A program made the translations under genes and the position numbers. The notes under the pieces are model-generated. The model searched no databases. It was not told the origin of the DNA and was given only the letters and a program-made list of their open reading frames with translations. This document shows, piece after piece, positions 47,067 through 54,988 of a stretch of DNA of 64,000 bases. The stretch comes from Methanobacteriota archaeon (GTDB lineage: Archaea; Halobacteriota; Methanomicrobia; Methanomicrobiales; Methanospirillaceae): assembly GCA_029547605.1 (NCBI GenBank), contig JAKPPB010000123.1, forward strand, positions 51,043 through 115,042, written 5' to 3'. Position 1 is the first letter of the stretch. The number at the start of each line of letters is the position of its first letter.

Positions 47067-47894
47067 ATGCGCACCGCCCATCCTCTCCTTCTTTTTGCCA
47101 TCCTGCTCATCTTCCTGCTTGGAGCAGGCTGCCTGCATGAGCATACGAAGGCGGCCGCGGAAAAAGAGGTCATGCTCGCGATCCTTGGGAATGCCTCCGG
47201 CGCCATCCAGTATGTCCTTGGCGAACTCGATACTACTGCCTCGATGACAGCTGCGTCTCTCGAAAAGACCGGGCTAGCCGGGGCTGATGCGGAGGCGGTG
47301 CTCGAGGAGGGAATCGCATCCCACCCCCTCGTCCTCACCATGATCACCTACGATGTGAATGGCACAGTCGTTGCCGCGGAGCCGGAGAGCGTGAAGGTGC
47401 TCGTCGGGCAGAACCTCTCTGGCCAGGAGGTTGTGCAGCGGGCGCTCGCGGAGAAGGTCCCTTTGATGAGCGCCATGTTCCCGCTTGCCGAGGGCGGGGA
47501 CGGAGTGGTAATCGAGCACCCGGTCCGATCGTCTGACGGGGAGTTCCTCGGGGTGCTGAGCACGATGTTCATGCCCTACGATCTGATCAGGCCGTTCGCG
47601 GATGATGAATCGAACGGGACTCCCTACACATTCATGGTGATCGAGACCGGGGGCCATATCCTCTACGACCCGGACCCGGACGAAGTGGGGAAGGAGACCT
47701 TTGGGGATGCTCTCTATGCACAGTTCCCGGAGATCGACCGGGTCGCACGCCGTGCCGCCGCAAACCGCTCAGGGTACGACACCTACATCTTCTACGGCAC
47801 AGGGACAGATAAGGTCGTCCGGAAAGAGACCTTCTGGTCGACTGTCGGTCTCCACGGGACGGAGTGGAGGGTAATGGTGATTGGGGAGTCGTAA
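47067..47894 (+). CDS. Cache-domain lipoprotein
   Basis: A 275-residue lipoprotein with signal peptide and lipobox IFLLGAGCLHEH, then a helix-rich linker and a single double-Cache-like domain. The features are SMTAASLEKTGLAGADA, MITYDVNGTVVAAEPESVKV, GEFLGVLSTMF, and the final TDKVVRKETFWSTVGL and GTEWRVMVIGE. It looks like the ligand-binding half of a sensor with no signalling part attached. It is followed 70 bp later by another Cache lipoprotein. I start at the ATG at 47067 because the frame upstream is not homologous. Confidence 0.78.
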   Translation: MRTAHPLLLFAILLIFLLGAGCLHEHTKAAAEKEVMLAILGNASGAIQYVLGELDTTASMTAASLEKTGLAGADAEAVLEEGIASHPLVLTMITYDVNGTVVAAEPESVKVLVGQNLSGQEVVQRALAEKVPLMSAMFPLAEGGDGVVIEHPVRSSDGEFLGVLSTMFMPYDLIRPFADDESNGTPYTFMVIETGGHILYDPDPDEVGKETFGDALYAQFPEIDRVARRAAANRSGYDTYIFYGTGTDKVVRKETFWSTVGLHGTEWRVMVIGES

Positions 47895-47964
47895 TCTTCG
47901 CTTGCGCCCTTTCCTGTCATGCGATGGCACAACTCTTTTCCCCCTCTGCACAAACCGGTAGTCA

Positions 47965-49407
47965 ATGATTCGCAGGTATCTTTTCCTCATTTCGGCGATC
48001 CTTATCGTAACAATCCTCGCTGCAGGGTGCATTGAGGGAATGGGATCAAAAGATGGGGCTCCGGTCGGAACACCGGGCCCTGCAGCTGTCACGACCACCG
48101 TCACATCGTATGCACCTCCCGGGAAGATTACCACCACCCCGGAACTCGTCGCATTTGTCACCCACGCTGCGGCGTTCGCACGGGAAAACGGAAGAGATGC
48201 AGCGATTGCCGCGTTCAACGACCCAAACGGACCGTTCGTCATAGGCACGATCCAGGTGTTTGCCCTTGATTACGACGGAACCCTCCTCGCGGATGCAGGA
48301 GAGTCCGAAAGAGTCGGGACAAACATCATGGACATGACCGACTCATTCGGGATCCCGTTCGTGCGAAAACTCGCAGAGACTGCAGGGCTCGGGAGGGGAT
48401 ACGTGAGTTACCGCTACCTGAACCCGGCAAAAAATAACACGAATGAACCGCGGATCGCCGTGGTCGAAGACGTGGACGGTACCTATTACGTGGGCGCGGC
48501 GATGTTTGCCTCCGAAGGAGAGGTCTTTCCCTCGTTGAAGTTGAACATGTCGGCAGCGCACCCGGATGTCGATGACCTCGTCGCCTATGTGAAGAGCGCC
48601 GTTCTCTACGCAAAGGAGCACGGGAGGGAGAAGGCCCTTTGGGCATTCAACGACCCTGATGGGGAATTTGTCCGGGGCGAACTTGTCATGATGGCATTCG
48701 ACTTCCAGGGTATGAATCTCGCAGCCCCGCCATATTCTCCCGAGCTTGTGAACTACCGAATCAACCTGATCAACTACCAGGACCCCGACGGCGTAGAGAC
48801 CATCCGCGGGCTCCGCGACATCGCGAAGGGAGGTGGGGGCTTCTTCTACACTGTCGCTCGGGTGAACGCGGACGACAGGAGCATCTACATCCCGAAGATC
48901 GACTATGCCGAGCCCGTCGACAACGACTGGTGGATCTTCTCAGGGGTCATCGCGCCGGAGTATGCAAGTGCCGCCACAGGCAACCTGACCGGCGTCCAGA
49001 TCCGGTATTTCACGCGCGATGATCTTTATAACCGCGTGAACGAGGCGGTCGCCTTCGCGAAGGAGAATGGAAAACAGAAGACCCTCGCCGAGATCAACAA
49101 CCCTCAGGGGAGGTTTGTCACCGGCGACCTTTTCGTGTGGGCATCATCGCGGGACGGTGTCCTGCTCGCGGACCCCTTCTGGAAGTCAGGGGTCGGGCAG
49201 AACCATTGGGAGTATGCTGACCGGCACGGAATGAAGGTGACTCAGGTCGGGATCCAGGCAATGGAGAATGGCACAGGGTTCTCGCACGCGCTCTTTCCGA
49301 ACACTGCATTGAACGGGACTGAAAATGTGCACAAGCTTATTTATATGAAGGCCGTGGACGACACCTGGTGGATCGGGGGTGGGATATACGGCATAAGGGT
49401 GGACTGA
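47965..49407 (+). CDS. Lipoprotein with three Cache-like repeats
   Basis: This 480-residue lipoprotein (lipobox TILAAGCIEG) contains three repeats of about 130 residues. Each starts with a helix (LVAFVTHAAAFARENGRDAA, LVAYVKSAVLYAKEHGREKA, NEAVAFAKENGKQKT), followed by an AFNDP- or INNPQG-type strand, a central Asp-rich turn (DYDGTLLA, DFQGMNLA, SRDGVLLA) and a Trp- or Tyr-rich strand (DNDWWIFSGV, DDTWWIGGGI). This pattern matches single-Cache (sCache_2) ligand-binding domains. Triple repetition could raise avidity or bind three ligands. Confidence 0.8.
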   Translation: MIRRYLFLISAILIVTILAAGCIEGMGSKDGAPVGTPGPAAVTTTVTSYAPPGKITTTPELVAFVTHAAAFARENGRDAAIAAFNDPNGPFVIGTIQVFALDYDGTLLADAGESERVGTNIMDMTDSFGIPFVRKLAETAGLGRGYVSYRYLNPAKNNTNEPRIAVVEDVDGTYYVGAAMFASEGEVFPSLKLNMSAAHPDVDDLVAYVKSAVLYAKEHGREKALWAFNDPDGEFVRGELVMMAFDFQGMNLAAPPYSPELVNYRINLINYQDPDGVETIRGLRDIAKGGGGFFYTVARVNADDRSIYIPKIDYAEPVDNDWWIFSGVIAPEYASAATGNLTGVQIRYFTRDDLYNRVNEAVAFAKENGKQKTLAEINNPQGRFVTGDLFVWASSRDGVLLADPFWKSGVGQNHWEYADRHGMKVTQVGIQAMENGTGFSHALFPNTALNGTENVHKLIYMKAVDDTWWIGGGIYGIRVD

Positions 49408-49738
49408 AAGGACCCCACTTCAGCCCCGGGAAAGTGCCTGCCACTTTTTCCCGTTCTTTTTGAGTGCACTGGGAAAAGGGCAATTCTCTCCGGCATCCGG
49501 CGATTCCTGCAATCTCACTTGTGATCGATGCATTAACATTTCCCACCACTGTTCTATTCGTCTGCGAGAGACCTTTGAACGACATTTGAGACCGTGAGCA
49601 CCTCTCTTCCTCCACCCCGATTTTCTGACAGTGCGACAGGGGACATCGGGCGTGCACCCGATATCCTGAAAGAAGGAATCCCCGGGAACTTATCTCGCGA
49701 TGCATCTTTATCTCCTTCCCGGCACCAGTATTGCCAGT
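49408..49738. other. Intergenic region
   Basis: No gene is recognised. A T-rich stretch around 49445-49462 (TTTTTCCCGTTCTTTTTG) may terminate the upstream lipoprotein transcript. Confidence 0.4.
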
Positions 49739-50200
49739 ATGAAAATTCCATTGGTCCTCCTCCTCGTAGTCCTCGCAATAGTTGCCTGCGGGTGTACCGA
49801 TCAGGCGCCTGATGAATCCCCCACCCCCGGTACAGGGACATTCCAGGCATACACCGAAAATGCCTCCATTCCCCATATCACCGGCACATGGGCCGGGACG
49901 GGTATTGGCCACATCCAGAACGAGGGGTTCCATCAACCAAAAGAGGTAGTATTCCGTATCACTGATCAGAATGGCTATGCATTTACCGGCAAGAAGGAGT
50001 ACACGCGGCCGGATGGAAATTCCCATTCCGAGTCCTTCTCAGGGGTATTTTCTCCCGCTGGGGATATCCTGATCTGTGACAGCGGCTCTGGCTACACGAT
50101 TGGATCATTCACGGGACCGGATCGAATGGAATTGCGGGATGCTGAAGACGGGGAAGAGGCTCGAGCCTATTTCCTTCAACTTATCAGGAAAAAGACCTGA
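49739..50200 (+). CDS. Small lipoprotein of unknown function
   Basis: A 153-residue lipoprotein with lipobox-like VLAIVACGCTDQ, a short linker and a beta-rich domain starting ITGTWAGTGIGHIQNEGF. The domain contains a G-rich strand ICDSGSGYTIGSF and ends YFLQLIRKKT. The pattern fits a small calycin- or lipocalin-like barrel, but that is a guess. The ATG at 49739 opens the signal peptide, and the longer frame to 49700 is not needed. A run of seven T follows the stop. Confidence 0.62.
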   Translation: MKIPLVLLLVVLAIVACGCTDQAPDESPTPGTGTFQAYTENASIPHITGTWAGTGIGHIQNEGFHQPKEVVFRITDQNGYAFTGKKEYTRPDGNSHSESFSGVFSPAGDILICDSGSGYTIGSFTGPDRMELRDAEDGEEARAYFLQLIRKKT

Positions 50201-50212
50201 TCGATCCCCTCC

Positions 50213-50219
50213 TTTTTTT
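50213..50219 (+). terminator. Oligo-T terminator
   Basis: Seven T 12 bp after the lipoprotein stop codon. Confidence 0.42.
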
Positions 50220-50389
50220 CGGATCGCTTCCTTCATGAGGGAGAAAGTTCCCCGCACCCTTCTTGGCGCAATCTTCCTCCCCAGCTTTTCCATTCTTACT
50301 CGTCACGGTCTTTGCACCAGGGCTCTTATCCTCCGGAATTCCGCTCTCCCACCCCCATAAATAGCCTCGTGCCTGATCTCTCAAGAGAG

Positions 50390-50461
50390 ATGGCAGGATC
50401 ATTGGAACTCGAACCTACCGCCGCGCTTGTCATGGCATGGGCAGAGGACCTGGAACCGTGA
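50390..50461 (+). CDS. Possible 23-residue micropeptide or frameshifted remnant
   Basis: ATG at 50390, TGA at 50459-50461. A TATA-like CATAAATAG lies at the distance expected for a leaderless start, and the arms TCTCTC and GAGAGA just before the ATG form a small inverted repeat. No homologue is recognised. Confidence 0.22.
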   Translation: MAGSLELEPTAALVMAWAEDLEP

Positions 50462-50769
50462 GGAGAGCGCGGCGCTTTTCTTTTTCCGGCTCGATCTCTT
50501 GCCAGGCAGGCGGGTGTAACCTGACTGCGAATCTGTCAGCATGCGATAAAAGAGATGGAACTTCTCCTGACCGGAATAAACCAGTATTTCCCTGCCGTGG
50601 ATCACAGATGGATCCGGGTTCCGACCAGGGGACTGTAGGCGAAGGTTGCCATCTATCCACCTGTCGTTCACTCCAAACTCCACTTATGTATCAATTCCCT
50701 CGAGATAGTATCCTGCCCTGATGTCCCGGAATAATACGCGAATCTCCGCGCTTCCGCTTCACGCATAAC

Positions 50770-50777
50770 TAATAAAC
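50770..50777 (+). promoter_or_regulatory. TATA-like element before DUF1538 operon
   Basis: TAATAAAC is centred about 25 bp before the ATG at 50798 that opens a 17-codon frame. Confidence 0.4.
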
Positions 50778-50797
50778 CTGCGGTCCAAAAGAGTGTA

Positions 50798-50851
50798 ATG
50801 CCACCAAAGGCGGGTGAAACCGGTTTACCGGGGCAGGGAGGCAACACGTGA
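50798..50851 (+). CDS. 17-codon mini-ORF overlapping the DUF1538 start
   Basis: ATG at 50798 reads MPPKAGETGLPGQGGNT. Its TGA (50849-50851) overlaps the GTG start of the first DUF1538 gene (GTGA), and GGGAGG lies inside its last codons as that gene's ribosome site. This repeats the layout seen before the P-type ATPase at 3398-3529. Confidence 0.35.
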   Translation: MPPKAGETGLPGQGGNT

Positions 50852-51543
50852 AGCTGGATTTCAAAGAGACCTGTGTCGAGGTCCTCAAGGCAATCTCCCC
50901 GATAGTGCTCGTGATCCTCCTGGTGGAAATCACATTTATCGGTATATCTCTCGAGTCACTTGCCAGGTTTCTTGTCGGGACGCTCATGGTGGCACTCGGT
51001 TTCGTCTTCTTTTTATCCGGCGTGAAGATTGGCCTCCTCCCCATGGGCGAGGCGATCGGGTCCGAACTCCCGAAAAGTGCTTCCCTCCTGCTGATCATCG
51101 GCATTGCATTTGTCTTTGGGTTCTTTGCAACTGTTGCGGAACCGGATGTGCAGGTGCTGAGTTGCATGATCGACATCGCATCAAACGGTGAGATTGGGCG
51201 CAGCATGCTGCTTGGGATCATCGGGATCGGGGTGGGATTCTTTGTCGCAATGGCGATGATCAGGATCGTCCTCGGCGTCCCCATCGCCTACCTCCTTGCA
51301 GCTGGGTACATCGCGGTGATCATGCTTGCAATATGGATTCCCCCCAAGTACCTGGCGATATCCTTTGACGCAGGGGGTGTCACGACCGGGCCACTCACGG
51401 TCCCGTTCATACTTGCCCTCGGGCTCGGCGTCAGCTCGGTGCTGGGCGGCCGCTCGAGACTCTCTGACGGGTTCGGACTGATTGGACTTGCCTCTATCGG
51501 GCCGATCCTTGGTGTGATGGTGATGGGAGTGGTTGTCGCATGA
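50848..51543 (+). CDS. DUF1538 membrane protein, first half-length copy
   Basis: A 231-residue membrane protein with six or seven helices that matches one repeat of the DUF1538 family. It has FVFGFFATVAEPDVQVLS and a glycine- and acid-bearing AISFDAGGVTTGPLTVPF. Many bacterial members carry two such repeats in one chain of about 500 residues; here the copy is alone and a second follows. The family is predicted to be a transporter or channel and often lies beside a P-II-like gene, as here. The start is GTG with GGGAGG six bases before it. The stop overlaps the next gene (ATGA). Confidence 0.82.
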   Translation: MKLDFKETCVEVLKAISPIVLVILLVEITFIGISLESLARFLVGTLMVALGFVFFLSGVKIGLLPMGEAIGSELPKSASLLLIIGIAFVFGFFATVAEPDVQVLSCMIDIASNGEIGRSMLLGIIGIGVGFFVAMAMIRIVLGVPIAYLLAAGYIAVIMLAIWIPPKYLAISFDAGGVTTGPLTVPFILALGLGVSSVLGGRSRLSDGFGLIGLASIGPILGVMVMGVVVA

Positions 51544-52277
51544 TTGGTGCCGATGTGCTCCACGGACTCGACCGCCTTGTCGTGGACGTCTCGCTCGCTC
51601 TCATCCCGCTTGTGATCTTCTTCCTCGCGTTCCAGTTCCTCTATCTGAAACTGCCCGGAAGTTATGTCATAAACCTCCTGAAGGGCGTGGTCTTCACGTT
51701 CGTAGGGATGGTCCTCTTCCTCCAGGGGGTCCATATCGCATTCCTCCCGGCAGGGCAGGAAATTGGGGCATACTTCGGGGGCCTCGAGCAAAGGTGGGTC
51801 ATCATCCCGTTCGGCTTCCTTGTCGGCTTCCTTGCAACCTTTGCAGAGCCTGCAGTCAGGATCCTCTGCCACCAGGTGGAGGAGGCCTCGTCGGGGTTCA
51901 TACGTGAATCGCTCCTCCTCCTCGTGCTCTCTCTCGGGGTCGCAGGATTCGTCGGGCTTGGGATGGCCAGGCTCGTGTATGACATCCCGTTCCTCCCTGT
52001 GATGATCGCGGGTTACATATGCGCCCTCGTCCTTCTCCCGTTTGCAGACAGGGATTTCATCGCCATCGCGTTCGATTCGGGGGGCGTCGCGACGGGGCCG
52101 ATGGCGGTAACGTTCCTGATGGCCCTTTCTGTCGGGGCATCAGCAGTCATCGAGGGGCGAAATCCCGTCACCGACGGGTTCGGGCTGATTGCATTTATTG
52201 CACTGGCGCCGATCCTCGCGGTGCTCCTGGTCAGTATCATATTCCGTCGAAAAAGGGTGAGAGATAATGCTGTGTGA
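51540..52277 (+). CDS. DUF1538 membrane protein, second half-length copy
   Basis: This 245-residue protein matches the same family and parallels the first copy motif by motif: FLATFAEPAVRILC versus FFATVAEPDVQVLS, and AIAFDSGGVATGPMAVTF versus AISFDAGGVTTGPLTVPF. The mirrored Asp-Ser/Ala-Gly-Gly-Val turn may line an ion or substrate path. The pair probably forms a heterodimer equal to the fused bacterial protein. Its end overlaps the P-II-like gene by 11 bp. Confidence 0.82.
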   Translation: MIGADVLHGLDRLVVDVSLALIPLVIFFLAFQFLYLKLPGSYVINLLKGVVFTFVGMVLFLQGVHIAFLPAGQEIGAYFGGLEQRWVIIPFGFLVGFLATFAEPAVRILCHQVEEASSGFIRESLLLLVLSLGVAGFVGLGMARLVYDIPFLPVMIAGYICALVLLPFADRDFIAIAFDSGGVATGPMAVTFLMALSVGASAVIEGRNPVTDGFGLIAFIALAPILAVLLVSIIFRRKRVRDNAV

Positions 52278-52623
52278 AGGGTGTAAAGAACTGATTGTGA
52301 CGATTGTGAGCAAGGGGTGGGCCGAGCAGGTGATCCAGGCATCCAGGGATGCGGGTGCGGAAGGGGGGACGATCCTCATGGGCAGAGGTACCGGGATCCA
52401 CGAGACCCAGAGCCTGTTAGGCATCCCGATCGAGCCTGAGAAGGAGATCGTATTCACGGTGGTCGATCCCGAACAGACCGAGCAGGTTCTCGAAGCTATC
52501 AGCAGGGGTGCCGGACTCGAGACTCCGGGGAGAGGGATTGCCTTTGTTATCCCCCTCCAGCGTGTTGCGGGCCGCGTACATAAATCCTGCAGGATCGGCG
52601 TGCAGGGGGATCACAAGGAATGA
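52267..52623 (+). CDS. P-II family signal protein
   Basis: A 118-residue P-II-like protein with the ferredoxin-like core ELIVTIVSKGWAEQVIQASR, the T-loop region GAEGGTILMGRG and ending FVIPLQRVAG. GlnB/GlnK T-loop Tyr-51 and B-loop features are not obvious, so it is probably a divergent P-II-like member that gates the DUF1538 proteins by nucleotide binding. It is the last gene of the three-gene operon and overlaps the second membrane gene by 11 bp. Confidence 0.82.
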   Translation: MLCEGCKELIVTIVSKGWAEQVIQASRDAGAEGGTILMGRGTGIHETQSLLGIPIEPEKEIVFTVVDPEQTEQVLEAISRGAGLETPGRGIAFVIPLQRVAGRVHKSCRIGVQGDHKE

Positions 52624-52862
52624 AAGGGCCATGCTGATGAGTGCGGGAAGGCTGCCCTGATACCCCGGCACAAGAAAGAAAGGAGCATCCCTGGATGTTT
52701 CCTGGCAGGAGGCTCTCCCGCAAGAAAACGAAGAGATCAGGTCTTTCTGGAGAGAGAGAAGCCACTCGCGACTCTCGCGGGAGGTCCGGGAGAAGCCCCG
52801 ATCCACCAGGATTGTGAAGCAGCAGAAGTGCAATCACTAAAAGAAACATATAATCGATTATT

Positions 52863-53255
52863 TTATCGAATATCTCCCGGCATTGCAACCTTTTTCCTAC
52901 CTGTCCGTGCGAGGACCAATCCGACTGCAACAGGGATCAGGAATGTCAGTGCATAGTAGAGGTAAACGTCCACCTCGTAATATGTCGCCTGGAAGAGCAT
53001 GACAATGAACATATAGTCGAGGACGACTGCAATCAGAGTCCACGCAAGCCCGATGCCGATATAATACCGAAAATGAAGACCCCTGTCTTTGAACCACCAC
53101 CATGTGATTCCAATCGTGACAGGGGTGAATAAGCCAATCATGACCCATCCCATGATACCCGCAAATGGGGTGAAGAACAGCACCAGTGATGCAAGGTACC
53201 CGATCAGCCAGAAGAATGTTCCAAGCCCCGCGGTATCTTTGATCCACTCCTTCAT
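52863..53255 (-). CDS. Small four-helix membrane protein
   Basis: A 130-residue membrane protein with four helices, including GWVMIGLFTPVTIGITWWWF and LYYALTFLIPVAVGLVLA, and a basic C-terminal tail. There is no charged motif between helices that I recognise as a known family. Conserved small proteins of this type occur in Methanomicrobiales, but I cannot name one. Confidence 0.62.
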   Translation of the reverse strand: MKEWIKDTAGLGTFFWLIGYLASLVLFFTPFAGIMGWVMIGLFTPVTIGITWWWFKDRGLHFRYYIGIGLAWTLIAVVLDYMFIVMLFQATYYEVDVYLYYALTFLIPVAVGLVLARTGRKKVAMPGDIR

Positions 53256-54006
53256 ACCTGTTCACTACGCATCCTCGCCTGTTATTGCTTCCGTGAACCG
53301 TCTCCATGAACTGGTAGTTGCCCGATCTGGAATCGGATCTTCATTTTGGGATGATCGTTGAGGCGGCCATGGGTGCACCAGCCCCACAACCTTCACCGCG
53401 CTTATCTCCCCTGTTGGTGTGGACATCCGGATATTCCCGATCCAATGCCGGAATATTCCCCGCTGCATTTCGTAACCAGGAGAGTTCGTTCTGAAAGGCG
53501 CAGGAGGTTATCGTGTGCAATTTTTTGAAAGGGAAGACCCGGGAACTCCGGCATCTATGAGGCAGTCCATGGTTCCGCTCTCGATTCAGGGTCGATATGT
53601 TGATCCCAGCTCAACGTGCCCTGCTGTACTGTCGCTGAAGACCCGGCATGGATCCAGGAGCCTTTTTTTGAAGCGCGACATAGGTAAACCAGCCTAGTTC
53701 TTCTCTGCCCTCCCCAGGGCTGAGCATGACTATCCATACCTCCAGGCGATTCCAGTTACGCACATGATCAAGCTGTTCAGGGAAAAGAGATGGACTCCCG
53801 AAGGCCAGGACCAGGGCAGGGCAAAAGGCCTGGTTCATGGAGGAACCCATGTAAAGGGTATCGCTATGAGCGTCGAGCGTCCAAGAGATCCGGTCCGGTG
53901 CTTCCCGTATTGCATCATTGGCGGATGGTGAGCCGCTATCTGAAACACCCGGTTGGGATCAGGAGAAGACAACCAGGTGAGAGGAGAGGATTTGGGGGGG
54001 AAAGGG
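53256..54006. other. Long intergenic region, no recognised gene
   Basis: Open frames here are short and overlap one another on both strands. A minus-strand stretch (about 53430-53340) reads MSTPTGEISAVKVVGLVHPW and looks more protein-like than the rest, but it loses coding character after that point. It may be a gene remnant. Confidence 0.35.
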
Positions 54007-54213
54007 TCACAATGACTTTACTGCGAGGGCAATATCCTCTTTCTTGATTGTCTTTCGTCCCGCATGCACTGCGAACTTGTTTGCCTCTTTGACGAGGTCC
54101 GCTATGTAGTCTTCTGCCTTTGCCACGAGCGCAGCCGCGCCGTCACTGCCGACACGCTCCGCTCCACTCTGCTTGGCAATCCTTACAACTGCCGCAATAG
54201 GTAAATCTGCCAC
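54007..54213 (-). CDS. Archaeal histone
   Basis: A 68-residue single histone-fold protein of the HMfB type: LPIAAVVRIAKQSGAERVG, then the central helix AALVAKAEDYIADLVKEANK, then HAGRKTIKKEDIALAVKSL. The conserved Lys-Thr-Ile-Lys-Lys-Glu-Asp turn is present. It wraps DNA as dimers that stack into hypernucleosomes. It starts with GTG at 54213 after GAGGG, with a strong TATA (TTTATAAAT, 54250-54258) upstream. Confidence 0.97.
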   Translation of the reverse strand: MADLPIAAVVRIAKQSGAERVGSDGAAALVAKAEDYIADLVKEANKFAVHAGRKTIKKEDIALAVKSL

Positions 54214-54238
54214 CTTGATTCCCTCAATCCAATAGAGG

Positions 54239-54260
54239 TTTATATAGTATTTATAAATTA
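54239..54260 (-). promoter_or_regulatory. Strong TATA region of the histone gene
   Basis: Two TATA-like elements in tandem (TTTATAAAT at 54250-54258 and TATATAAA near 54239-54246) sit 30-41 bp before the GTG start. The distal one fits a transcript that keeps the GAGGG ribosome site. Confidence 0.6.
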
Positions 54261-54439
54261 TCCCGGGAGTATCTCCTGGACTGCAATAACCCGCAGGACG
54301 ACCTATTCATCCGGGATCAAAAAGCGACCCTAAGAGCGTTCTGCTACGTCCGCCCCCGTATCTCCCGGTGTCAAATGACCACGGAGAGGGAGGATATGCC
54401 GTCGAAATGGAGCCTTACAGATAAAAATGGAGAGAATTA

Positions 54440-54655
54440 TCAGGCGTTTTTCATCTTGGCCTTTCCCACAAACCCATCCTTGCCAAGATAATAGAAATAG
54501 CCCTTCTCTTTTGCGATCTTTTCAGTACCGACCTTCTTTTTCTTCCCGGTCTTATTGTTCTTCATCGGTGCTGCCCATACGTAGCCATCCTTCCCAAGGT
54601 AATAGAGGTAGCCGGCTTCACGCTTGATCTTCTCTTTTCCAATTTTTGTACCCAT
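54440..54655 (-). CDS. Small lysine-rich protein with two internal repeats
   Basis: A 71-residue basic protein made of two similar halves: GYLYYLGKDGYVWAAPMKN and GYFYYLGKDGFVGKAKMKN, separated by a lysine-rich linker (KTGKKKKVGTEKIAKEKG). Each half contains a GYxYYLGKDGxV motif. Such small proteins recur in archaea; the fold and role are unknown, and the charge suggests nucleic-acid or surface binding. A TATA-like CTTATAAAC lies 27 bp before the ATG, so the mRNA is probably leaderless. Confidence 0.72.
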   Translation of the reverse strand: MGTKIGKEKIKREAGYLYYLGKDGYVWAAPMKNNKTGKKKKVGTEKIAKEKGYFYYLGKDGFVGKAKMKNA

Positions 54656-54677
54656 ACATCAAGTTTTCTATATTGAT

Positions 54678-54686
54678 GTTTATAAG
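54678..54686 (-). promoter_or_regulatory. TATA box of the two-repeat protein gene
   Basis: CTTATAAAC on the minus strand, centred about 27 bp before the ATG at 54655. Confidence 0.5.
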
Positions 54687-54988
54687 CGTTTCGGGTCTTT
54701 GGCCTTATTCTCCTCCTTGTTCCTTCACATCACCATGCGTGTTACACGATCTTTCCTCCCATGGGGATCTCGTGGAGGTCCGAAAAAATCACTTCTTCCC
54801 TTCCCTTACGCGGCAGGGCACATCCGTATAACGAAGCATGGGAAAAATGAACCTCTGTCTACAGCCATCTCTGTCGTTCCCCAGTAGAGAAGCCTTATCG
54901 TTTCCTGATACTCCCCTCAACCAGTGTCAGGGCCTTTGCCCTGTAGTGATCCGATATTTCCAAATCCTCAGGTGCAGAATGCTCACGT
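54687..54988. other. Intergenic region between divergent genes
   Basis: No gene is recognised. The long plus-strand frame near 54624-54887 begins inside the neighbour promoter and has no coding character. Confidence 0.4.

Larger units (their letters stand above)
50220..50797. other. Long intergenic region with a possible 23-residue frame
   Basis: There is no conventional gene. At 50390-50461 a short plus-strand frame begins ATGGCAGGATC and reads MAGSLELEPTAALVMAWAED, with a TATA-like CATAAATAG (50356-50364) centred 30 bp before its ATG. After its TGA another frame continues as plausible protein (SAALFFFRLDLLPGRRV), so it may be a frameshifted small gene. Confidence 0.35.

Noticed and set aside
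50399..50683. Minus-strand frame of 94 codons in the long gap
   Set aside because: No family, no promoter, and it conflicts with the better-placed plus-strand TATA and ATG.
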